Shown here piece after piece: positions 56,138 through 64,000 of a stretch of DNA of 64,000 bases. This DNA comes from Dichomitus squalens LYAD-421 SS1 (lineage: Eukaryota > Basidiomycota > Agaricomycetes > Polyporales > Polyporaceae): positions 1,085,406 to 1,149,405 of the forward strand of contig NW_006766890.1 of the NCBI RefSeq assembly GCF_000275845.1, given 5' to 3'. A program made the translations under genes and the position numbers. Numbering within the stretch: position 1 is the stretch's first letter; each line of letters begins with the position of its first letter. The notes below the pieces were generated by a model, which worked only from the letters and a program-made list of their open reading frames with translations, ran no database searches and was not told the origin of the DNA.

Positions 56138-57087
56138 AAATATAATGTATCCATGAAATATTCCTGTACAGTTTACATTGCCAGCATCAATGATTTTGGT
56201 CACTTGCGGTCAAGTTAAGTAGAGAATGTGACGCCTCGCAGTCACTGAGCGCCCCGTACTTCGTGTTGACCAAGAAGTTGGGTACTGGTTGATCACGATG
56301 GTGTATCTTCGTGGGTGAACACTATGGCGCCCGGGACTGTGCAAAACCCACAGGGGAAAACCGAGGAAATAGTGCGGTCCGGCCAAGGAAATGGAGCAGA
56401 AAACCCTGGTCGAACACCGGTTTATGGACGAGCAAAAAGCGCGTCAAGATGACGGCTTTCCACGGTCAATCTGGCGTGGTCTCAGACAGGAGAAAAACCT
56501 TGCTTAGACAGCGGGTTAGAAGGGCGGGATTTACATCTGTAAAACATGGGAATTTGCACGGTTTCCGGGTGCCGGATCCTTCGAACACGCAATCAATTCG
56601 TCTTACAATGAATATGTGTATCGCCACACCTTTGTTATTAAATTTGTGCTGAGCACGAATTATCTGTCAACAATAACAAAGTCATGCCTGCGGGTAGCGT
56701 GGGTTTGTCCGTTGCTCCTGTCCGTCCTGTATCATTGCTAGACATCAAACTACTGGAGAATTATGGGGAACAAGATATATTTCACTGCAAGAAGGCAGCA
56801 CAGCAGCAATGCTAAGCCATGCACTAATATCACATCCCTACTAGTGACTGTGATGTTGAACCTGGGGGGCAAAAGCCTCTCCCACGGGTGGCAACGACAG
56901 CGGATAGCCTGCAACTCACCTAGAAGGGTTGTTGGTTATAAGAGGCTTGTTAGAGCGATGAGAGGAGATGTTCGAGTGAACTGAACTGTCACGACGGGCA
57001 TTGGCCAATGTCCCGGACCCAAACTGGGACAGAGAAATGGCCTGGGAATGGATGCCTGTCACAGGTTATGTCCCAAAGCCTAGCTCC
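56138..57087. other. intergenic between CCT2 and the retroelement
   Basis: About 950 bp. No gene seen. The sequence left of 57088 should carry one target duplication of the gypsy element, with GCTCC at 57083-57087 as the candidate. Confidence 0.4.
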
Positions 57088-57792
57088 TGTTACGCTGAAG
57101 TACTAACACAAGTCTATCCAGACTTATCATGCGGACTTATCCAAGTATGCGGTGTAGCACACGGGGGGAGAGAGTATCGCACAAGTCCCTAGATTGAGGG
57201 ATATAGGGATACAAGAGGTAACGAAGAGGAGAACAGAAGTGGGGAGCCTCTACCGACTACGGGCCTCCTTATATACTATGGGGTACTGACCGTATTAGGA
57301 AGGGAAAGGTAACCGACCAAAGTGGGGAGGTATGAGGAGACTGTAAAGGAACACGTCTGGTCGAGGCTGGGCCCAGTATAGTACACGACCTAGGTCAGGG
57401 TCCTGTGATATAACCAAAAGGGGATAGAGGTGGGACAGGGTCCTGAGTCCAGGTCAGGGTCGGGTAATGTAACCAAAAAGGGAAGGGGGTGCGACAACGG
57501 TCTGGGTCTGGGTCAGGGTAAAGTAATGTAACCGAAAAGGGAAAGGGTCAGGGTCGGACTCAGGGTCCGGTCATATAGACGAAAGGGGAAATATTAAGGG
57601 AGAGGGCCGGGACTAGGAACGCAGTCGTCAGGGGGCGGAATGGGGGGTGGTAGTGTACAGGCGGACGACAGGGGAACGGGAGGGTAAATGTAGGTCGCCA
57701 GGAACAGGAAGGGGGGTGGAATGTACATGAGGACAACGAGAAGGAGTAGTCCAATAGAAAAAGATAGGGGGTGGGGCGTACCAACGGTAACA
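57088..57792 (-). repeat. candidate 3' LTR of the gypsy element
   Basis: Seen on the minus strand: starts TGTTACCG just after a purine run (AGAAACGGGGGTAA) that can serve as polypurine tract. It has a TATATAAG near 57276-57269 and ends CAGCGTAACA at 57088. It starts with TG and ends with CA as LTRs do. The U3 part holds imperfect tandem repeats (57375-57600). The partner 5' LTR is outside the window, so the borders are provisional. Confidence 0.5.
57375..57600. repeat. imperfect tandem repeats in U3 of the LTR
   Basis: Three to four diverged units of about 60 bp, each with GGGTCAGGGT-like and GTAACCAAAAAGGGAA-like blocks. Identity between units is moderate. Confidence 0.6.
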
Positions 57793-57804
57793 TTACCCCC
57801 GTTT

Positions 57805-59755
57805 CTAAGCACGATTGTCCCGATCATTCAACTCCAAGTCTGGCTCCGTGAGCGGTGACGAGGGCGCTGGTGGGTACCAGAGGCCGATGTTCAAGCCAGG
57901 ATCAATGGGGTTGAAGTAGCCCCCAGAGAGGAAGGTGATGGAGCAGGACGGCGACGGTGCGATGGTTGGGGAGGCAGCGGGGGGCGATGGGTAAGCGGGG
58001 GCAGGGCGCATGGCACGGAAAGGGGTGGGGATGGCGTCAGTGGGGAGGTCGTGGACGACAGCGGGCGGGGATACGGGGGAGGGGCTGCGCGAACGGAGGA
58101 CCTCCTCAACGGGTGCGGCGGGTGTGGCAGGGGTGGGTGGAGGGGAGTCACCGTAATTGGAGACATCAAGGATCTCGTCGTCGTAGAAGTTCCCCCACAC
58201 GCTGTGATGGAGGTCGTTCCCCGACATGTTGTCGCAGAGGCGTACAGCATGTCCGTTCTGGTACTGGCGGACCGAGACGGGGATGTTGCGGACGTCGTAC
58301 GCGTCAACGAGGTTGTCGGCCGCTTCTCTCCATACATCGTGGTCGGTGACGCGGGTGGTGGGGTCGCGTGCCTGGATCATTGCCCGAAGGAATCCCAGGT
58401 ACTAAGTCTCCGTGAACCGTTCACTGGAGTGAAGGTTGTCGGCCAAGACACCGATGAGGTAGGCGTTGTCGACACCAGGCATGTGCTCCCACCGCTCATC
58501 CCAGGCGTAGCTCCGGAGTTGGACCTCGAGGAGAGCAGTCCCGTTGAGGTGGTCTGAGATACGCCACTCCCAAGGGTGTCCGCCGACGTGACGGGGTTCT
58601 TCCGGCCCGATTTGCCAGCCGTCCAGGAGTCGCTCGTCGTAGAGGAGGGCCCCTCCGTATGCTGGGTAGCCGAGGAGGGGCATCCGATAGTGGATGGTGG
58701 TGGGGCCCGGGGCAGGAGCGGGGTATGGGGGGGTGCGAGGGGTACGTTGGCGGAGCAGGGGAGTTGGAGGGGCAGGGGGCGCGGACAGGGCGTCAGGGTC
58801 GGTGGTGTCGGTGAGGTCGCCTCCACTGATGGTGCCTAGGACCGTTCGGACAGCCGAGGCCGGCCACTCCAGGGGCGACGTGGGGTCGATGACCATGACG
58901 AATGGGGGTTCTTCTTCATCGACGGGGCTTGGGGAGCGGGGGGTGGGGCTGGGAGAGCGGGGAGAGGGGCGCGTACCGGTCGGAGGGGGCGCGCCGGAGC
59001 GTAGGCGAGCAGGCATCGGGCGGAGGTGCTGCGGTGTTGGGGAGGGGGAGTCGCGGGATGGAGGGGAGCGGCGTGGAGGTTGTATAGGGGGGGGACCACT
59101 CCATGTCGGCCTCGTTCATGGGGACGTTCCCCCAGTTAGTGTTGCTCCAGTCGACGTTGGTGTCGCCCCATCCGGAGACGTCGGCCGGGTTTCCCCATTC
59201 CGGGGCGGGCAGAGGCGGCGTGGGGGGAATAGGTGAGGCGGCGTGGCTGTCGTTGTTGGCGATGACGCGCTCCAGCCAGGTCCGCTCGCGTTCGCGGTCA
59301 ACCTGCTCTATGTGATTGACGAGGTCAGCGATGAGGAAAAGATGATGGGGGGCGCAAACAATATTTAAGGCGTGGTCGGACATGGCGATTGTCGTGGCCC
59401 GCAACTGGGAGACAGTGTCGTAGGCCCGTCGTTGGCCAGATGGGTCAGTGAGCTCGCCGACGTCCCAGTCAAGGGTCTGGAGATGGGTGAGGGTGACGAC
59501 CGACTCGCCGTAGATGGCCCAGGCATGAAAGGCGGGTGGGACGTCCCGGAATCGCCATTCCAGGATGTTGCGCAACTCCGGGTTGGGTTGGAGGAGGAGC
59601 CACCCAACGTATTGGCGTTGGGAGGTCTGACTGTATCCAGTGTTTTCGTTGCCGGGCAGGTGGAGGAAGGAGAGGTGGAAGTCGTGGTCGAGAAACCACT
59701 GGGGGGTGGGGACGTCTTCGGGGGCAGTGCGGTAGGTAGAGGCGAGTTGGGGCAT
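57805..59755 (-). pseudogene. accessory ORF downstream of pol, unknown function
   Basis: Seen: a reading frame starting MPQLASTYRTAPEDVPTPQW at 59755, 43 bp after the pol stop. It continues with FHLSFLHLPGNENTGYSQTS and LEWRFRDVPPAFHAWAIYGE to about 58950. There it shifts frame (overlap 58916-59016) into a Pro-rich stretch, then LLGYPAYGGALLYDERLLDG and WEHMPGVDNAYLIGVLADNL. One in-frame TAG at 58402-58404 interrupts it before LGFLRAMIQARDPTTRVTDH, and it ends at 57805. TAG can come from CAG by one transition. About 650 codons in all. Not gag, pol or a recognised envelope; I see no clear signal peptide or membrane helix. Function unknown. Confidence 0.6.
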
Positions 59756-59797
59756 GGTGTGGATTGGTGGGAGAGCGGAGTGGGTTGGGGTCGTTCC

Positions 59798-62700
59798 CTA
59801 GAGTCGCTGTTGCTTCTTGTACTTGGTGAGGAGCTTCGGCGCATTAGTCATCTCCTTCCCGGAAACCCACGAGTTTTCGCTGCTAGGCCAGCCCTTCCAA
59901 GGGACGAAGTATTGATAGCCTTTCCCACGTTTCCAATGGGCTAAGATTGTCACGAACCACCCTCACGGCGCTACGTTTCCTTTTCGATTCGGACCATTGC
60001 CTCGTACGTTTCCTTATTGTTCACTACTCGCTATGGTTTCCCTTTGTCCACACACGGACAATAGCTCCCTTTGTCCCCACGTCCACTATTGTCCTACACC
60101 CCTTGTACTCCGTACCCATGGCGACGCTATTGTTCTCTAGCGCCCATTGTTCGTTCCCTGTATATAGCTGGATCCCTTGCTACCTAGAGACTCTAGTTTT
60201 GACCTCTTGTCTCCAGGTAAGCCATCGTGTATTTCGCTCTGTAGATACTTCACTCAATACACAACTTGTCTCCAGTCCTACCTATTGAGCTCCGCTCCAG
60301 TCTCACTGTGATCAGAGCTCGTCGGCGCTCCTGCCTGCCTCACTCGTCTCCACTTACTCGCTCGACAGTCAGTCGTAACAAAGATGGCCTCGACTTCCCA
60401 CTCTTCTTCGCCCTCTACGGTTTCCGGAGGCGGTCTGGGGTAGTCTGGACTGTGTTCCTTGGTGACTCGATAAGGCTTGAGTAGATTCACATGGAAGACA
60501 TCATGGATCTTCCAGGCCTTAGGGAGTTTCAGCCAAACTGTGACTGGACCAGTGATCTCGTGGATCTCGAAGGGTCCTTCCCTTTTCGGGGCTAACTTTC
60601 GGTGGGGATAGGGGAGTCTGAGATTGGTTGATTCGAGGAGGACCCTGTCGCCTTTCTTGAACGTGACCGGCTTGGTTACAGCCCTTCGGGCCATAATCTC
60701 TGCTGCTCGATTGTGCGCGGCTTCCGCGTTGGCTCTGTCTTCGAGGAGTTGCTGGATTCGTTCTTCTGCACTTGGGTGCGTGGATGGAGAGAGGGAGTTG
60801 GGGAATACGTCGGGGTTGTAGCCCATGATGAGTTCGAACGGAGACTTGCCCGTAACGGAGTGCTTGCGTTGATTGTGGCAGAACTCGAAGGCGGGGAGTT
60901 CGTCCGACCAGCTGTCCGGGTTGTTGAGGCAGTAGATGCGCAGAGCCAAGTCGATCCCCTGGTTGACTCGTTCTGTCTGTCCGTCCGTCTGGGGGTGATA
61001 CACTGTGGATCGAGAAGTCTTGACTCCTACGAGTCGTTGCAGTTCTTGGAAAACCCCGGATGCGAACTGGGGTCCTCAATCGGATATGATCCTCTGAGGG
61101 GCTCCAAACCGTTTGTAGACATCCCGGAACAGTAGTTCGGCTGCTTCCAAGGTGGTGACATCGATGGTGCAGGGGGTGATGACTGCACCCTTGGTGGTGT
61201 CGTGATCTACTACCACTTGAATGGCATTGAATCTGTTGGACGTTGGAAGGCCCGTGATGTGATCCATGGTGATGACTGAAAATGGCCGCGTGTTCCCTGC
61301 GTGGAGAATAGGCATGGCAGGAGCTTTCACGGGGTGGGCGTTAACCTTGGATCCTTGACAGATGGCGCATCCCTGCACGAATTTGCGGATGAAGTTTTCC
61401 ATTCCGCCTCAACTGTACTGGCGGGAGACGAGTTCGATGTTCTGGTCTTGTCCAGGGTGGCCCATTACTGCCGGGTCGTGATGTATCCGGATGATGTCGC
61501 GTCGTAGGTTTTCATTCGGAGGTATGTAGATCTTGCCCTGGTACTTGGCAACTCCATCGTCCAGCTTCCAGTCTGCAGGTTTGCTATACGGAGGTGGCCT
61601 GACAAGGGTTAGACGTCCATGACGGCTAGTCTGTACCACCTTGGTGTCTTTCCGGGTGGCGTCCTTGATTCGTAGCAGTAGATCATCAGTGACAGCTCAA
61701 ATAAATACCCCGTCATCTAGGACGACAACGTCCTCGTTGTCATGCTTCCCATCCGCATGGTCGGGGCGGTGGGACAGGGTGTCGGCTTGGGTCAAGGTCT
61801 TCCCGGCGTGGTGGTGGATTTCGAAGTGAAACTGGCCGAGGAATGCACTCCATCGGGCCTGGCGTCGGGTCAGCTTCTGCGCAGACCGCCAGTAGGTGAG
61901 GTTCTTGTGGTCAGAAATGACCTGGATAACGTGGGGGGATCCTTCGAGATAGCGTTGCCAGGTCTCGAACGCGCGAACAACTGCTAGGAGCTCCTTGTCG
62001 TAGATCTGATAGTTGCGTTCCGCAGGCGAGAGGGCGTGGGATAGGTACACTACCGGCATCCAGTCTTGGTTGCTGTTCCGTTGGCGGAGGACGGCCCCAG
62101 TGGCAAACATGGAGGCGTCGCATTCGATCTGGAAGGCCCCGGACGGGTCGGCCATGCAAAGGATGGGCTTCTGCTGGAACAGGTTGCGAAGCGTGTCAAA
62201 TGCAACCTGACATTTGGGCGTCCATTGAAAGGGTAGGTCTTTGCGGGTGAGTTGTGTGAGTGGTCGAGCGATCTTGCTGTAGTCACGGATGAAGCGTCGG
62301 TAGAAGTTGCAGAATCCGAGGAAGCTCTGGACTTATTTGACGGTGGTGGGTACAGGCCAGGTGCGGATGCCGTCGAGCTTGACCGGGTCCATGCCAAGCG
62401 ATCCTTCACAAATGATGGTGCCCAGGAACTCAACTTCACTAGCGTCGAACACGCACTTCTCGCGCTTGAGGAACAGGTCCATTTCGATGAGACGCTGAAC
62501 GACCCGTTGCGTTCGACGATGGTGGACATCCTCCGTCTTGGAGAATATCAGAATGTCGTCCATGTAGATGACGATCCATCCCTCAGCGATCATGTCCTTG
62601 AAGCCGTCGTTCATCATCGCTTGGAAAGTTGCCGGGGCGTTGCATAACCCAAAGAACATTACCGTTGGCTCGTAGAGCCCAAGGGGGGTCTTGAAGGCAG

Positions 62701-63677
62701 CCTTCCACTGATCACCGTCTTTGATGCGGACATTGTTGTACCCAGCACGGACGTCCAACTTCGTGAAGTACTTGGCCCCTTGCAACTTGTCGATGAGATC
62801 GTTGATCAGGGGAAGGGGGTAGACATTCTTGATCGTGCCAGAATTGAGGTAGCGGTAGTCCTGGATGGGTCGCATGGAACCGTCCTTCTTGTCCACAAAG
62901 AAGAATAGGAATGCCATCAGTGAGGTGGATGGGCAGATATACCCCTTGGCTAGGTTCTCATTGATGAACTTCCGAAGTTCCTGCATCTTGAGAGGGGACA
63001 GGGGGTACAACTTGCAGTCCCGGGGTTTAAAGTCGGGTCGCAGGTCGATGGGGTGATCCCAGGCCCAGGGCTTGGGCATTCATTCAGCCGCCTTCTTTTC
63101 GAACACCTGGTGATAGGTTTTGAGGTAGTCTGGGATGGCCACGGGAGCCTTGACGTTAGCTGCCTTCGACCCTGCGTTGACGGCCAGTTGGGTTGATACG
63201 GTGGTGCAAGCGATGGCGGTGTCTCCGATGATGAGTCATCGAATAATGGTAGAAGGGTTCCATTCGGGATGGATGTCTCCGTGAAGGAAAGCGGTAAGGT
63301 GTCGATGGGGAGTCCCTGAGGGGCGCTGGTGGTATTCCCAAAGTCGCTGTTCCGCCCGCAGGTATTCGGCGTCAAACCGGACCTTGCCCTGTACCCAGTT
63401 GATATGGGGGTTATACTGGATTAGCCATGGCATTCCGGGAATGATGTCATCCCGACCGCAGTCTGCGACGTAGAGTTCGGTGGGGATCTCGTGGCTATTG
63501 ACTCGACAGTGGCCGACGAATTTCTGGGTGACTGGTCCGGCCGTGTTGGCGGTGCCATCGACATTGGTGAAACGAAGGGGGGAGGTTAGGGTGATGAGAG
63601 GGAGTTTGTGCTTCTTGGCAAAATTCTGGTTAAGGAGAGAAGCACTTGCTCCGCAATTGATGAACGCATGAGCTCCG
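59798..63677 (-). pseudogene. gypsy pol: protease, RT, RNase H, integrase, chromodomain
   Basis: Seen: one continuous frame on the minus strand. Protease segment FINCGASASLLNQNFAKKH, where the catalytic Asp expected in the D-[ST]-G-like site is Asn. RT with [12 protein letters not shown] and IYMDDILIF (the YMDD box). RNase H with FQIECDASMFATGAVL. Integrase zinc finger with HHDPAVMGH and CAICQGSK, then a DDE core with VITMDHITGLPT and SDxGPQFASG. The C-terminus meets WEVEAI at the chromodomain, is broken by a solo LTR, and resumes HWKRGKGYQYFVPWKGW to the stop at 59798-59800. In-frame stops at 63236, 63080, 62333 (TAA), 61697, 61409 and 61076. No frameshift seen. The element cannot make a full Pol. 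Confidence 0.85.
59948..60380 (+). mobile_element. solo LTR inserted in the chromodomain, antisense to pol
   Basis: Seen: 433 bp beginning TGTCACGAACC and ending GTCGTAACA, with a TATATAG at 60161. It is flanked by AAGAT on both sides (59943-59947 and 60381-60385), a perfect 5 bp target duplication. Removing the LTR and one AAGAT rejoins the chromodomain in frame (438 bp, 146 codons). Known: 5 bp duplications and TG...CA ends are standard for LTR integration; a solo LTR results from LTR-LTR recombination. Confidence 0.9.
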
Positions 63678-64000
63678 TGTTACGACTGACTGTCGAGCGA
63701 GTAAGTGGAGACGAGCGAGGCAGGCAGGAGCGCCGACGAGCTCTGATCGCAGTGAGACTGGAGCGGAGCTCAACAGGCAGGACTGGAGACAAGTTGTGTA
63801 TTGAGCGAGGTATCTACAGAGCGAAATACACGATGGCTTACCTGGAGACAAGAGGTCGAAACTAGAGTCTCCAGGTAGCAAGGGATCCAGCTATATACAG
63901 GGAACGAACAATGGGCGCTAGAGAACAATAGCGTCGCCATGGGTACGGAGTACAAGGGGTGTAGGACAATAGCGGACGTGGGGACAAAGGGAGCTATTGT
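63678..64000 (-). mobile_element. second solo-type LTR of the same family, opposite strand, cut by window edge
   Basis: Seen: the reverse complement of 60058-60380 without indels and with a handful of substitutions. Its CGTAACA end (plus-strand TGTTACG at 63678) abuts CTCCG (63673-63677), the candidate left copy of its target duplication. The TGTCACG end lies beyond the window. It interrupts the gag/protease region of the older gypsy element. Confidence 0.8.

Larger units (their letters stand above)
57088..64000 (-). mobile_element. Ty3/gypsy chromovirus, degraded, truncated by window edge
   Basis: Seen on the minus strand, 5' to 3': protease-like, reverse transcriptase, RNase H and integrase segments, a chromodomain, an accessory ORF, a purine run, and a candidate 3' LTR ending at 57088. 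Known: this order with a C-terminal chromodomain defines chromoviruses. The 5' LTR and gag are right of the window. Two solo LTRs of a different family are inserted in it (59948-60380, and 63678 to the edge). Confidence 0.85.

Noticed and set aside
56311..56652. Open frame of 113 codons between CCT2 and the retroelement
   Set aside because: Composition is not protein-like, no homologous motif, and it lies in an AT-richer intergenic stretch.
59948..64000. Single element with inverted long terminal repeats
   Set aside because: The AAGAT duplication and the interrupted chromodomain show that the left LTR is a separate insertion into an older element, so the inverted layout is a by-product of two insertions.
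1..64000. CRISPR arrays, bacterial operons, ribosomal RNA genes
   Set aside because: None seen; introns and gene content are eukaryotic.

Overview
The window is nuclear DNA of a filamentous basidiomycete, most likely an Agaricomycete of the polypore type. Most genes are cut by many 45-60 bp GT-AG introns with CTNAN branch sites. They sit close together on both strands, and their closest recalled family members are fungal: Sec63, synembryn/Ric8, protein O-mannosyltransferase, a Ty3/gypsy chromovirus. The species cannot be named from sequence alone. All gene names rest on motifs and remembered family features; no database search was run. || Layout: 1-1 kb, 3' end of a class 3 lipase. 1.25-1.9 kb, UPF0303/heme-degrading-like protein. 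2.65-3.2 kb, a 566 bp MITE-like element. 3.3-4.9 kb, RAI1. 6.1-7.2 kb, NmrA-like oxidoreductase. 8.0-8.5 kb, SPT4. 8.7-9.7 kb, BIG1/VOA1-like ER protein. 11-14.5 kb, a many-exon EF-hand/coiled-coil protein. 14.9-15.2 kb, remnant of an S10 carboxypeptidase. 15.23-16.57 kb, first copy of a 1.34 kb dispersed repeat. 16.6-20 kb, gene-poor. 20-22 kb, Na+/H+ antiporter. 22.2-23.1 kb, histidine phosphatase. 23.6-25.8 kb, RIC8. 25.92-26.05 kb, a 16 bp minisatellite. 26.8-27.7 kb, MED10. 28.0-28.4 kb, a tiny five-exon gene. 28.9-30.7 kb, Ser-rich intronless protein. 30.9-32.8 kb, coilin-like. 33.1-35.5 kb, SEC63. 35.78-37.13 kb, second, inverted copy of the repeat. 37.4-41.8 kb, SH3-RA scaffold. 42.9-43.7 kb, frameshifted hypothetical. 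43.8-46.35 kb, GRC3. 46.6-47.1 kb, TSR2. 47.3-48.6 kb, mitochondrial malate dehydrogenase. 48.8-50.3 kb, cyclin C. 50.5-53.8 kb, protein O-mannosyltransferase. 54.1-56.1 kb, CCT2. 57.1-64 kb, a decayed Ty3/gypsy chromovirus on the minus strand that runs off the right edge. || The genes are mostly housekeeping. RNA and transcription: RAI1, SPT4, MED10, cyclin C, coilin-like. Ribosome biogenesis: GRC3 and TSR2, divergent from one 231 bp promoter. Secretory pathway: SEC63, O-mannosyltransferase, BIG1-like. Protein folding: CCT2. G-protein and polarity signalling: RIC8, SH3-RA. Four divergent pairs (coilin/SEC63, GRC3/TSR2, MDH1/cyclin C, PMT/CCT2) have intergenic spacers of about 200-310 bp. || The most unusual part is the right end. 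The chromovirus pol is still in one reading frame from protease to chromodomain but carries six nonsense codons, all explainable by C-to-T or G-to-A transitions. It has a long accessory ORF after pol. A solo LTR of another family is inserted antisense into the chromodomain with a perfect 5 bp target duplication, and a second copy of that LTR in the opposite orientation is cut by the window edge.
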